NCBI GenBank assembly: GCA_947568835.1 | Contig: OX387608.1 | Coordinates: 6,548,001 to 6,612,000 of the forward strand | Source: Protonemura montana | Taxonomy: Eukaryota; Arthropoda; Insecta; Plecoptera; Nemouridae | Length of the DNA: 64,000 nt | Direction of reading: 5' to 3' | In this document: positions 47,805 to 60,530 of the stretch, piece after piece | Position numbering within the stretch: position 1 is the stretch's first letter | Layout: each line of letters opens with the position of its first letter | Position numbers and translations under genes: made by a program | Notes under the pieces: generated by a model | What the model saw: only the letters and a program-made list of their open reading frames with translations | Databases searched by the model: none | Told to the model about the DNA's origin: nothing

Positions 47805-48190
47805 TTAAAACATCGGTTCTTGCGAGAATACCAAAGTTAAGCAACACCGTGCTGCGTCCGGTATTGGATGGGTGACCATTACACACGTGAACAGTTCTTT
47901 TCGGTTGATAGATTGGCGAGCTAAAATGAGTACAGCAACTTTATTCGCCTTGCTTATCGACCTTTCGACAGCATGGATTTGTGGAGGAATTCTTTCGCTC
48001 GCTTTGACCGTCCTTCGGAAGGGACGTTAAGCCGGTGGTCCCCTTGGTGCTATTCGACAGGTGTGGGACAGTTGTTTCCCCTTCTAACTATAGGTTAGCT
48101 TTATCATCATCTTTATCATCACTCACTCATTAACCGAAGCCATTCTACCAGACCCGTTGTTGAAAACAGTGCGTCGTTAAACTTGAAAAT
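47805..48190 (+). repeat. full-length 5S-rRNA-derived SINE
   Basis: The head follows 5S rRNA order: CATCGGTTCTTGCGAGAATA, CCAAAGTTAAGCAACACC, then TATTGGATGGGTGACC. The body carries TCGACAGCATGGATTTGTGG, CCGTCCTTCGGAAGGGACGT and TTAAGCCGGTGGTCC, and the tail ends AAACAGTGCGTCGTTAAA. Confidence 0.8.
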
Positions 48191-49205
48191 GTATCATTTA
48201 TCAAACAGGATAAGATGGAAACTTAAGAAAGCAAGGAAAATAAGGAAACTTGGAAAAGAAACAATATGTTCTTAAGTAAAAAAAAGTTACCACAAGGTCA
48301 AACACACTATAAAAAAATTAAAAATATGAAATTACATTTTTTTACAACGTTGCCTTATTTGCGCAAATTTTGCTTGCCTCACGGTATTAGCTATGAAAAT
48401 TAGTCAAGGGAATTTCTGCACAAAATTAAAATCTATTAAATATTGAGTTTAATCATGTTCATGTGCGTTCAATCGCAACGCCAAAATGTTTTCGCCGTTT
48501 CAATTTACGCCCGGCCACAAACTGGGGCGGATGATAAATTGAAAATCATTTTGCGCGCGCCAACGTCGAGTTTCCGAGTTGGAAATTAGTGTTTGCAAAG
48601 GTCGCGGGGATGGGAACCTGGGGCGTTGAACAATTATCTGCTGTTGAGGGGTAACAGGTCGCTAATTCTAGCCCTTGATGTGCGATAACCTTGTCAATGC
48701 AGCTTGCTTTTGTTAGGTTTATGTTACAGCGAGTCGAAAAAACGACGTTAAAATGTACAGAGAAAAAATTACTGTAGGTTTGGATCCAATTGGCTGTGAT
48801 GACAAAAATATTTTAAAAGCTTTAAAGAAGATGATTGCCTAAAGGCTGAAAAAAAAACATTAGTGTTCAATCAGTAATGGGCAGCTTTTTTTTGCTAACC
48901 AGACATTCCAAAACTGCGCTTCTAGTAAAAATGCACTAAAATTGATAAAAGTTAAAATTTGCCGCTTATTTATGACCTCTAGTTATGAATTAAAATAAAA
49001 CATAAATATAACTATGTCGCTTCGCTCCATGAAATCTTGCAAAGTGAAGTTGCTTGCAATTGATAAAGGTGAAATTTAAAACGGAGATTAGCACAAAGGG
49101 ACAATATTCACATTGGAAAATATTGATTTTGTTTTAAATGACAGAGCATGTGCTTCAAATAATAATACCACATTTAAATGTTTTTACCAACATATTTTTT
49201 TTTAT
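48190..49205. other. spacer without recognised features
   Basis: Mostly AT-rich. 48480-48690 is GC-richer, with no supportable frame. Confidence 0.35.
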
Positions 49206-49209
49206 CAGT

Positions 49210-49410
49210 TAACTTGAATTTGACTTTTAAGCTGAGTTTAGCTATACGTCCGATTTTGTTAGATCATCCTAGGGTACTAAAAAAAAAAACATTTGAATCT
49301 TAAGTATTGTTCCTATGTTATTTTCATGGTGATCGAGGTGCCGTGCGTCTCGACTGAAATCTTAGATAATTTCTTAGAAATTCCAGTGCTTGCTAGACAC
49401 ACATCCAGGC
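49210..49410. repeat. dispersed repeat pair, copy 2 (partner at 38430-38620)
   Basis: Shares the blocks listed for the partner and ends near GCTAGACACACATC. Confidence 0.55.
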
Positions 49411-50695
49411 GCGGATTTGAATTTTGTTTGTGCATTCAAGTAAAACAAACAATAATGTAGTTGCTCCTTTTGTCCGAGGGAAAGACCATAGTAACACATT
49501 CCAAAATTTAGATTCAGCCAACCAGGTCAGGTGTTCACTGACTCAGGATACACGAGCTAATGGCGCAAGGGAAGTCAGTGGGCTGCTTATAGTCCTGAAG
49601 GAATCGGAACCCCACTTTCTTAACGAGATTTTTGCGCAGTGCGTTTTACCCCAAGTAACCAGGCTAAAAATGGAGTATTATGCTCGGTTTTAAAATCAAG
49701 TTTTATTTGTTTATTTATAGCACTAGTTTTCAAGGAAACTAAAGAAAACGAAGTTTTGAATGACTAAAATCAACTAATTTAAGTAGATTTATATATATAT
49801 ATAATATATAATTGGTATTATTAATCACTAAAATTTCAAAACCCCACGGTTTTCATTAACTTTTTTTGGTTTATTGTTGAAAAAGTAATTTTCTCGTATA
49901 ATGTGACAGTGAAAAAAGCTACGAAATTCCATCCCAACTCTTAAAAACATTGATTATAAATTCTTTCTTCGGGCTGATTGCCACTTATACCAATGCTTGT
50001 CAATTGACATCCAAAGAAATATCGTTCTATCTTGGGACGAAAGATTATCAGGGAGATACATCTTGGACCAAGACCGTTCCAATTCAAACCATGCAACTCA
50101 ATTTTCTTTAATATCTAAGCATTTTCCAATAACAGGCAGTGAGTTTGATTAAAACAATTGTTTTGGTAATTGTGAAGCCATCGTTACATTATACTGGCAG
50201 CGATTGGGTATTGTCCGTTCAGTGAGACGAGTTACATAATCAAAGCACTCAAGACACATTTTTGACATAAGAACCAGTGGAAACAAATCGAAACAAAGGA
50301 TATTAAAATGGTTTCAGAAATAACCACACAAAAGATGACAGGCACACAGCCTTCTTGCAAAATCAACCTAAAAGCTATATGTTGTGTTGGTAGACGGCAG
50401 TGTGATTGGCCATTCTGTTTGGCGAAAATATCATGAAAGTATGAAACTTAAATGGCATGGCTTTAATTATGTTTCTGAATCAATTAGACATTAAATATCA
50501 GGGGATTTAACTACCTTAAATCAATACAGTACTTATTCTTGTCCCAGATTTCCCATGCGGTTCCAAGAACCTAATTTGTGAAATGCGATTTGGGGCTCCG
50601 TGCGTAGGTTATTTTATTATTATAAAAACTATAAAATGATCGCTTTAAAGTATTTAAAAATTTCCTTGCACGTATTTTAAATTGAAATAATATTT
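49411..50695. other. spacer without recognised features
   Basis: A + frame at 49424-49693 has no ATG and no recognisable family. A TATATA run lies near 49790. Confidence 0.35.
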
Positions 50696-50699
50696 TACA

Positions 50700-50965
50700 G
50701 CATAAAACGCATCCAACGTTATTTCGGAGTTACTCGAGGTGGAATGGACGTGACGTACAGCGTCACTGGTATCAGAGTGACTGTGAGTATTCACAGCCTC
50801 TTGGTTCTACTCATTGGAGATCCGTCATTCTTATAAAATACACTGAAATCCTCTCAAAAATGACATGTCCAAGTAGCTCAATTAGTTAGAGCAACCAGTG
50901 ACAGGCGGAGATAGGGGTTCGAGTCCGTGATTGGGTACGAAATTTTCAGAGATTTTAAGTGTTTC
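50700..50965 (+). repeat. tRNA-derived SINE S1, full copy
   Basis: Head CATCCAACGTTATTTCGGAG, middle GACTGTGAGTATTCACAGCC, A box TAGCTCAATTAGTTAGAGCA and B box GGGGTTCGAGTCCG. Confidence 0.75.
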
Positions 50966-50999
50966 TAATTATAAGAAGTCTGTTTGCAAGGATTCTTCG

Positions 51000-51420
51000 T
51001 CTAAAATAACCGATTCTCTCCTGTGTGGTCGCATTCGAGATACAGGCTAATTACGTTGAAATCACGTCAGAGCCCTTTAAAACACAAGAGTGCTAAAATC
51101 CGAACACTATCAGAATGTTGGAACAGTTCTTGTCCCTTGATTCGCGAGACTACCACTTTTACTACCACTACCACTACCACTAGCACACACCCTTTGTGCG
51201 TGGTCGAACTTGGGCCAACGCTCTCTCGGTATTTGTTCGCGAAGCTCTAACGAATTTGAACGACGCACACACAAGATGCCGACTTTATGGGCTTTCCATT
51301 CCGTGCACGTAATCACAAGATTTGTGATTCCCGGCCAATTTTCATGCAATTTTCCTCTCTTGACCTTTGCCAGAACTCCAGTGCGTGCTGTGATCGAACG
51401 CTTTGCAGCTAACAAATCTT
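51000..51420. other. GC-richer stretch with overlapping open frames
   Basis: Open frames run on both strands across a (ACTACC)n block. The - strand frame contains CASGSGSGSKSGS. Neither has an ATG start, and I recognise no family. Confidence 0.25.
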
Positions 51421-51654
51421 GATTTCATTTTTTTTTACCGCTCTGGGAAATAATTAATTTTTTAAACATGTAAACCTTCTGTTCATAATCTTTCTCGGTG
51501 GTTAAGACCGAGTGTATTTATAATTTTCATTCTTATTAATTTTTTGTAATGTTTATTTTCAGGTTTAAGGGACAATTTTTTCAGTTTTTTTACTTGTTTC
51601 TTTATTTAACTCGAATTTTGTACAGCATCAATGGCTTACATTTTTACCATCTGG

Positions 51655-52375
51655 TTGGATCATTGCACTATTCAAGTTATTTGAGATCAGCTAGCTGGAT
51701 CCTATGCTCTATCCAGGTTATTTGAGATCAGCTGGCTGGATCCTATGCTCTATCCAGGTTATTTGAGATCAGCTGGCTGGATCCTTTGCTCTATCCAGGT
51801 TATTTGAGATCAGCTGGCTGGATCCTATGCTCTATCCAGGTTATTTGAGATCAGCTGGCTGGATCCTATGCTCTATCCAGGTTATTTGAGATCAGCTGGC
51901 TGGATCCTATGCTCTATCCAGGTTATTTGAGATCAGCTGACTGGATCCTATGCTCTATCCAGGTTATTTGAGATCAGCTGGCTGGATCCTATGCTCTATC
52001 CAGGTTATTTGAGATCAGCTGGCTGGATCCTATGCTCTATCCAGGTTATTTGAGATCAGCTGGCTGCATCCTATGCTCTATCCAGGTTATTTGAGATCAG
52101 CTGGCTGGATCCTATGCTCTATCCAGATTATTTGAGATCAGCTAGCTGGATCCTATGCTCTATATCCAAGTTATTTGAGATCAGCTGGCTGGACCCTATG
52201 TTCTATCCAGGATATTTGAGATCAGCCGGCTGGATCCTATGCTCTAAACATGTTATTTGAGATCAGCTGACTGGATCCTATGCTATATCCATGTTATTTG
52301 AGATCAGCTGGCTGGATTCTAGCTCTATCCAGGTTATTTGAGATCAGCTAACTGGATCCTGAACTTTGTCCTGAT
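51655..52375 (-). repeat. 41-bp minisatellite, locus 3, inverted (about 17 copies)
   Basis: The complement of the locus 1/2 unit (GATCCTATGCTCTATCCAGG + TTATTTGAGATCAGCTGGCT + G). The left flank (ACATTTTTACCATCTGG) is the complement of the TAAAAATTGA-type flank seen at loci 1 and 2. Confidence 0.92.
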
Positions 52376-52404
52376 TTTAAGGTGCTGTACAATGTAAATT
52401 GTAG

Positions 52405-52545
52405 GGGTTTGTCAAATCGGACGACCGCACGCGCCATCGCGTGGCACCTACCATTACCACGTGTTGACGGCTCGTTTGCTCAGCAGCAAGTTTAGCATTA
52501 ACACTGGCATAAAAACACTTGACATATAAACTCAATATTAGAAAT
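52405..52545 (+). repeat. dispersed repeat S2, partial copy
   Basis: GGACGACCGCACGCGCCATC, TTACCACGTGTTGACGGCTC and GTTTGCTCAGCAGCAAGTTT. Confidence 0.65.
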
Positions 52546-54257
52546 AAAAACTGTGGTCATTCATAATTTGCTGTCATTCATTTGTTTCCCGTAAGACTTG
52601 CAGTTTCTGGGCGCCGTGCTATGTCTGAGAGTACATTGAACAGTTGGCGTTGAACAGTTGGCGACCTCTGGCGTAATGTCTTATACTGCAGAACTTGCTC
52701 AAGAAAATAATTAGTCTTCATTAAGAAACACGTTGTGGTTGTATATAGAATATGGTGTTATAATTGGATAGGGCATACACCGTAACAGTGTTGTGTGGGT
52801 GGCACCTGACGTGAGAGAGTGTTTTGTTGGTAACGCAGAATCGTAGCCATGCCCTCTGAAAGTTTAAAGCGTTGTTTGGTGCTGAGGTCATGAACCTAGA
52901 ATATTCTTTGCTTTGAGAGATCAAGAAACTGTCTGCGTAGTTGTATAAGTTCAATGTACGGGCGAGGATTTTTCCTTTTGTTGGATGGAGAGTTTCTTTT
53001 ACCACCGGTCACGGCCGAGACATTAAATACCATTATTTCTAAGGCGCTAATTATTAAGGCGCTACGATTATTTTTAACCCCTTTCGGTCCAAGTCGAATG
53101 TTATTCGACATTTTCTTTTATCATAGCTAGAACACAAGTATTGGCGTACGCTTTCACCGTTAGCTTACTTGAAAAGGTTTTTAAATGTAATTATTTTTGT
53201 CGTCTATATTTCGAAAATACATTTTAGTGTTACTATAAACCGATTATTATTATTTTTCTATCAAAACATTACGTTTCCTTGTAATATTTCAAATATATTG
53301 TGGACCCAAAAGGTTTAATGGGTAGATTGTTTGAATTGATTTATTATGTCGACCTTTTCCAACGTAGAAAGTTTTTAGAAAGTCACCTTTGTTAAACCTG
53401 TGGTGTTAAAATTCTAGAACGTAAGTGCTATTTAAATGATTTAGACCGAAACCAAAATCATGCTCGGCAACAGCTGTTAAAAATTGTGGCAATGGCCACA
53501 TACGAATAAAAAAAATAATTGAAAACAAATTACCACCCAACTCTTGTAACCTTGGCCTAAAAACCGAAGAAAATAAACGAAATCTTTGATGTAATTTTGA
53601 TCCACAACCCATGGATCACCGAAAAGTCGGAAGAAGCATTAAAATTGGAATTGGAAAAACAGAACCGACAAATTGTTTACATGAGCAGTGCCAAACATTT
53701 ATAGCATACTTGATGCAAAGCGATTCAACGCGATCAGCTGTCTACGCCGGAGAACTGTCAATATCCTATAGGACCTCTTTTTGCTACCGAGATACCGACG
53801 CCTACGCGATCGAAGACCGACGCCGAGACGTCGTAAAGTAGACGAACGTCGTTTTACGACGCACTCAGAGAAGCGCCCACTCAGAGACGCATATCGTTGT
53901 TTTCTCTCTGGGTTTATGATACCAGACATGACAGTGAAAACCTATTCGAAGCGAGATATGCATGCAGTTTTTTTTTCAGGAATTTTCCACCTAAATATTC
54001 ACTGTGAAATGAAAGAATAAGTGCAAGTGTTTTATATTTGGTGGTTATCTATACAGCAAGGACACGTGGATTGGGGAGAACCAGGAAATTGATGTCTTTT
54101 CTTGCATGTACGAATGGAATATCGTGAAAACTATACAAATTACAAGCGGCACGTTGACCTCTATTAGCCTTGATGAGCAAATAATGACTGTGCTTGTAGT
54201 GTACTTAAAGTAATCATCAAACATTCCCCATTTTTTATCTTGTCCTGGGATCATTCC
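52546..54257. other. spacer without a recognised gene
   Basis: Open frames at 53611-53841 (+) and 53699-53929 (-) overlap each other in a CpG-richer stretch (53730-53900). No family or splice support. Confidence 0.35.
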
Positions 54258-55515
54258 TAGAGCGGTGATTCGTAACCCTGGTGTAACTGTCAGTAGCACC
54301 GTGCTAACTAGCACCACCATAGCACCAAGCAGTAACCCCGACCTAGAGCGGTGATTCGTAACCCTGGTATTACTGTCAGTAGCACCGTGCTAACTAGCAC
54401 CACCATAGCACCAAGCAGTAACCCCGACCTAGAGCGGTGATTCGTAACCCTGGTATTACTGTCAGTAGCACCGTGCTAACTAGCACCACCATAGCACCAA
54501 GCAGTAACCCCGACCTAGAGCGGCGATTCGTAACCCTGGTGTTACTGTCAGTAGCACCGTGCTAACTAGCACCACCATAGCACCAAGCAGTAACCCCGAC
54601 CTAGAGCGGCGATTCGTGACCCTGGTATTACTGTCAGTAGCACCGTGCCAACTAGCACCACCATAGCACCAAGCAGTAACCCCGACCTAGAGCGGTGATT
54701 CGTAAACCAGGTATTACTGTCAGTAGCACCGTGTTAACTAGCACCACCGTAGTACCAAGCAGTAACCCCGACCTAGAGCGGTGATTCGTAACCCTGGTAT
54801 TACTGTCAGTAGCACCGTGTTAACTAGCACCACCGTAGTACCAAGCAGTAACCCCGACCTAGAGCGGCGATTCGTGACCCTGGTATTACTGTCAGTAGCA
54901 CCGTGCTAACTAGCACCACCATAGCACCAAGCAGTAACCCCGACCTAGAGCGGCGATTCGTAACCCTGGTATTACTGTCAGTAGCACCGTGCTAACTAGC
55001 ACCACCATAGCACCAAGCAGTAACCCCGACCTAGAGCGGCGATTCGTAACCCTGGTGTTACTGTCAGTAGCACCGTGCTAACTAGCACCACCATAGCACC
55101 AAGCAGTAACCCCGACCTAGAGCGGCGATTCGTGACCCTGGTATTACTGTCAGTAGCACCGTGCCAACTAGCACCACCATAGCACCAAGCAGTAACCCCG
55201 ACCTAGAGCGGTGATTCGTAAACCAGGTATTACTGTCAGTAGCACCGTGTTAACTAGCACCACCGTAGTACCAAGCAGTAACCCCGACCTAGAGCGGCGA
55301 TTCGTGACCCTGGTATTACTGTCAGTAGCACTGTGCTAACTTGCACCACCATAGCACCAAGCAGTATCCCCGACCTAGAGCGGTGATTCGTAAACCAGGT
55401 ATTACTGTCAGTAGCACTGTGCTAACTAGCACCACCATAGCACCAAGCAGTAACCACGACCTAGAGCGGTGATTCGTGACCCTGGTATTACTGTCAGTAG
55501 CACCGTGCAAATGGC
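54258..55515. repeat. 86-bp satellite, about 14.6 copies, with higher-order structure
   Basis: TAGAGCGGTGATTCGTAACC starts units at 54258, 54344, 54430, 54516 and so on, exactly 86 apart to 55462. Units starting at 54516, 54602 and 54688 share private variants with 55032, 55118 and 55204, that is, a 516-bp (six-unit) block duplication. Each unit also carries short internal repeats of AGCACC/GGTGCT type. Confidence 0.92.
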
Positions 55516-56655
55516 CGCTCTAGGCTGGAGTTTTGTAATACCACTGGTGGTGAGACGCATTGTATCGTCAATTTCCCTAGACTTTTATGTAGATTTTTAA
55601 AGATAATATACGGAGCCATCTGTGCTAAAGATACAGCGACATCTTTAAACGTGTTATAGTTGAATTTATTGCATGTTTTGATTTCTTTGATAGAAATATA
55701 TTAATAAAGCAAATGGAAGTAAAAATATCTCAATCCATGTGGGACTTTTGGTTCGCGTTTCTTTGGCATCTTTAGTACACAATTTTCCAAGGGAAGAAAA
55801 ACATCTTGCAATAAATATCACATACCGTAGGTCGTGTTTATGTACATTTAGAGTTATTTTCTTTGCGTTTTTCCCCCGATCTATTTTTAAATTTAAAAGC
55901 ACAGGCGTTCGTGGATTACGTATTAGAAATAAATGCTATACTTTTTATTGCTTCGCTTGGTTTTTTAACATCTATTCCGAGAAAATTGCAACGATTTCAA
56001 GTCATTAAATGTGACATCAATGTCAAATATTTTCCGCTTGGAGCAGTTTGAAAACTTCGGCAATGTTGGCATTGTTTGTAGTGAAATAAGCTTTTTGTTT
56101 ACGAAATTTTGCAATGGTGGGGCAGTTTAATTAAACATAGGGTAGGTAAAAACTGAGTACAGACATATATTACATTTTATTCTTGTCAACTTTTTTTATT
56201 TGTTTTATTTGATGCTGGTTCTTTTTGATTTTTGATCGACGCGAAGCCCCTTGGGTCCAATCTCTTTGACTGATGACAACCAAAATTACAAAAAATGAGA
56301 TATTAAAGGATGGCGAATTTCTGCACATCCATTCCCGTGGAAAGTACCTTCACCACTCGAAGGGCAGACAAGAAACCGTACCAACAGCGACCAACAAATG
56401 TCCTCTTTTTTATTTTCTAGCATTTCTAGAACTAAACCAAAAAAAGGGTTGAAATATTATATTATTTGTTTTATAGCATGTACCTTATGCATGATTTTTT
56501 TAAGAGGAAATTAAAAACATCTAATTCACATCTAATACCTTCTTTCAAAACGCAGACGCTGACATCCATTTTCAATCTTTCTAATAAATAACTTCGTAAT
56601 TAAAGTCTTCGCATGTTTGATTATCCATTTCCTCAAGTCAATTCATTTAATACTG
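55516..56655. other. spacer without recognised features
   Basis: AT-rich sequence. Nothing supportable. Confidence 0.35.
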
Positions 56656-56659
56656 TTTA

Positions 56660-56890
56660 AGTGTGCAGGTATAGGCAGAAGGCTAGCGTTAACTCTAAAC
56701 TTTCTGCTGAGCAAACGAGCCGGCATTTTGAGGTAACGGTAGATGCCACGGCATTAAATAATTACGATCTAAAATATCGATACATAAATATTAATTGAGT
56801 GTAAATCAGTCTCAAATGCGAGTAATCTACGAGAATTGACGAAATGAAATTTCTTAACACCCAAAACGACGGTGACTCCGTCCAATAGCA
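56660..56890 (-). repeat. dispersed repeat S2 copy
   Basis: GCTGAGCAAACGAGCCGGCA, GTAACGGTAGATGCCACGGC, ATCAGTCTCAAATGCGAGTA. Confidence 0.65.
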
Positions 56891-56989
56891 TACATCAAGC
56901 AGTCATTTTGCGGCCATTTTTTGAGAGGTTTTAATTGTTTCTGATAAGAAAATACCCCGTGCATTGCAAGCGTTTGCAATTTAACTAAG

Positions 56990-57245
56990 ATTTCGCACAT
57001 ATCCAACTTTAAATTGGAGTTACTGGAGATTGACAGGATCACAGTGACTGTGAGTATTCACAGCCTCTTGGTTCTACTCCTTGGAGATCCGTCGTTCTCA
57101 ACAAATACACTAAAATCCTCTTCAGAATTATGTGTCCAAGTAGCTTAATTGGTTAGAACAATACCCACGATTGGTGGAGATCGGAATTCGAGTCCCCGCT
57201 TGGGTATCAAGTTTTGAGAGGTTTTTAATGTTCCTAATAATAAAA
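56990..57245 (+). repeat. tRNA-derived SINE S1, full copy
   Basis: ATTGGAGTTACTGGAGATTG, GACTGTGAGTATTCACAGCC, TAGCTTAATTGGTTAGAACA (A box) and GGAATTCGAGTCCCCG (B box). Confidence 0.75.
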
Positions 57246-57430
57246 CGGTTTAAAATTAGCGCTGTGGTCGTAATGTGATACTTTTTATTTCATAAAAAGT
57301 ATTATTTCAATTGAAAACCATACCGAATGCTATGCATGGCCAGACAACCTTCCCGCACGGATTGAAACTTAACGACGCCGTCTACCAAATCACGAGTGGC
57401 CGGAACTGCATGTCATTACCCGAATAGATA

Positions 57431-57609
57431 TCAATTCCAAGTCGAGTAGGTTAGGTTGCCGTTACCAGTCGGCACCCTTCCTACGGGAGTAGAGTCGGGA
57501 CGCTTTTCCGCACCGACGCCTGGCGGCAGATGAATCTCATTCTGCCGCAACACGACGTCGTCGACGCCGCGTTCTCCGATTACTGACGCAAGATAATTGT
57601 ACGCTCCAG
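57431..57609 (-). CDS. candidate terminal exon of an unrecognised gene
   Basis: On the - strand, acceptor GGTAGTTTCCCAACAG (ends 57610) precedes a GC-rich frame reading GAYNYLASVIGERGVDDVVL, RQNEIHLPPGVGAEKRPDST and VGRVPTGNGNLTYSTWN, then TGA (57433-57431). The composition and acidic/basic alternation look coding. No family recognised and no upstream exon found. Confidence 0.35.
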
Positions 57610-57839
57610 CTGTTGGGAAACTACCATTCTCCTTCCCCTGACCGCAAACCTAACCGGACCGCAAAAGGTCCACCGCAATCCAAGAGATTGAAGTTCGGCC
57701 AGGAATTTCAAACTATACAGATTGCAAGTTTGTAGCTTCCTCGGATTTGGGAAAGGGGTATCAATTGGAAACTACGGTGCTGAATAGGCCATTTTTATCA
57801 TACAGTGAATGAAGCGTGCTAGCGTTGAGTGTGCATGTT

Positions 57840-58140
57840 ATAGTTAGAGAGAACTTTAATGTTTAGCTATCAGTGGAGTAAACGAGTCGGCAACACGTGG
57901 TAACGCAAGGAAAATAATGATGGCGCTAGCGGCCGTTCTTTTTAACAAACCTCTAAATTTAAATAATTGTGACTCAAAATGTCCAAAACTAAAAAAATAT
58001 ATAATTTGAGCGTAAACCAGTCTCAAAGCCGAGTAACCGGCGAGAAATGACGAAATTCAATTTCGTACGACGGTGGCTCCACTTAACGGCGTTTTCCGGC
58101 ACTCTTTATTTTTGTCGCGGTAAAGTGGTCATTTTGCGGC
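57840..58140 (-). repeat. dispersed repeat S2 copy
   Basis: TAAACGAGTCGGCAACACGT, GATGGCGCTAGCGGCCGTTC, AGCGTAAACCAGTCTCAAAG. Confidence 0.7.
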
Positions 58141-58199
58141 CATCTTTCTGGCAGAAACTTTAACATTAACTTTCTGTCTCTACCTATAACCTGCACACT

Positions 58200-60238
58200 C
58201 AACGGTGCAAGCAAGTGAAAGCTGATGGCACATTTGCTGAGGGCACCAAGACTAGCTTCAAGTCTTGGGTCATGAGTTACCATCGATAATATGTTTGTTC
58301 GTTCAGAGGACTCGGTAACGGCTCTGGCTGACAATTTATGACTCCGCGTTATTAGAGAACGAACCTTTCCGGTAGAGGCGCCACTGGTATTTTTGAGGTG
58401 ACATGTGTGCCGACAGAATTTTTTCACCACTCTACAAATCATTTCGCGCTCAAGTCGGCCACTTTTCTTTTGCCTTAAAATGTTTTTTTTTCGAGCTATA
58501 AGAGTAGTTTGAAATCCCGCCACTAGAACTATAATAGACATTTTATTCATGAGTTGGTAGCAATGCTGGAGGGCAGTTTTTGAGCGTCTCTCACGCTCTC
58601 TGACTTTTAGCTTGCTATTATGTTTCTATGAATACCAAAATACCAACATTTCTTGAATACTACGGCTAGGTGAATGCTAGGTGAATGCTATGGTGCACAT
58701 ACACATTTTCTCAGGTAACATGCAAGCAGATTGTCCCCGCCATAGAATAATAGAGTCTCACATAATTTATGACCCCATCTTGTGCTGAAATTTCTAGATA
58801 TTTGCGCAAAGAATTTGAGTTGCGTTGTAGATCAGCGTTGCAATTTATTGGTGGTGAAAGCAAAGTGGAAAATTCTGCTTTAATTTTGTACCATATAGCT
58901 GTTTGTACCTGTCGGTTTTTTGACCAGTCACTATTTGCGACCAGTTTATACCCACCCGGTCAGATGATTTAGAAATCATTATTCCAAGATGGCGAGCGGA
59001 AGAAAAGTGGTACCAACTGTGGCGACCTTACACCGAACCAGGGTCACACTTCAGTTTTACCGCAGATCTAGTCGAATTATTACCACATTTACGGGGGAAT
59101 ATTAAACAAAACAACAGAAATAAATTACTGTGTTGTAAATGTTGAGACACAACTAGCACTTATGGCCGCGTAAAATGCCTAGTGCTGTTCTGGAGGTGAC
59201 CTTGATTTAAATGGTTGGCGTACAGGATATGACTTGTAAACTTACGTGTAAAACACGCACTAAATGAACAATTTCTTTCACATTGGTGGCACTTTAGGGA
59301 AAAGTGCGTACATTGTGCCAATAGTCGAAGCAAAGACGCATACATGCGTATGCCAACACTTTGTGCATCTTTGTCATTTCGAGAAACGATCATCTAGAAA
59401 AATACTGACAACCACAACCACGGTATGATTAAATTTCTTATCAAAATATTTTTCATCTCCGAGTTAAGCTCCTAACTCACAGAAACAGCTGACTTTCACT
59501 GCATATGATTGGTTGTTGCCATGGCAATTAATTTAACTCTCACTTTATCTAGAAGTTAAGACAATTTCAATACTGAGAATAATTGAATTTACATAGAAAT
59601 TAAACACAATTTGGTCTGTTGGCTCTAGGCTGCCTGATTTGATTGCGCTTATTTGCAATCAAAATTTCATTCCCAACAATTTACAAGTTACTAACTAATT
59701 CTTTTGACTCAATGGTTCTAGAAATAATAGAAAATTGCATCCAATAAATAGGTACGATCTATGACCAATCGTCGAGTCATTTTTTAGAAAAGTTAATTAT
59801 TTTCAAAAATATTGTAGATTACAAAAAATGTAAAGAGATGCCTCAGGTACATCATATTTGATGAGCAAAATTATACAATTATACAAATATTTAAAAGAGT
59901 TGATATCAAATTTATCTTAAAAAATACCGCAAAACGACTGCTACAGCTAAACAGAGAACTAGATTTTTTCTCAGAGACAAAAACCCTCGAGAACAACTTC
60001 AAACTGTGGTCAATAAAAAAGGCCATCCTCCAGGAAAGGTGCGTCGATTACGGCGTGGGGGAGATAACAACAATATTGCCTCCAACTTCCCGAATTGTTC
60101 CTTCCTTTTGACTTGCCGAGGTATACGCACAGTTTCAGTGGCGTTATGTGTTGTTTGGAGGGAAACACTTCGCTTAGTTCTATTCGTAACCTCTAGACTG
60201 TTCCGTTCGAAGATTGTAAACATTGGGTTTATACAAGT
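58200..60238. other. spacer without recognised features
   Basis: A 155-codon - strand frame (58550-58083) overlaps the S2 copy at its 3' end and has no recognisable domain. The rest is AT-rich and unassigned. Confidence 0.35.
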
Positions 60239-60239
60239 T

Positions 60240-60530
60240 TAGTCAGAGTCGCAGCGTTAATTTTAAACTGTCTGCTGAGCAAACGAGCCGGCAACACGTG
60301 GCAGTGGTAGCTACTGCCTGATGGCGCTTGTTGCCTCCCTTTTCAACAAACCTCTACAGTTAAATAATGACGTTCTAAAATATCGAGAAAGGTACATCAA
60401 TCGTTAAGGTTAGCTTTCGTAAAGATTAATTGAACGCAACCCTATCTCAAATACAATTGTAGTATCGTCCTCTATTTTTGGTGGCATTAGTAATTTGGCG
60501 GCCATTTTTCGCGAAATGCATCATAAGCCT
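60240..60530 (-). repeat. dispersed repeat S2 copy
   Basis: TGAGCAAACGAGCCGGCAAC, CTGATGGCGCTTGTTGCC, AATTGAACGCAACCCTATCT. Confidence 0.65.

Noticed and set aside
58083..58550. 155-codon - strand frame as a gene
   Set aside because: Its 3' part is repeat S2; no domain, splice signal or coding-like composition in the remainder.
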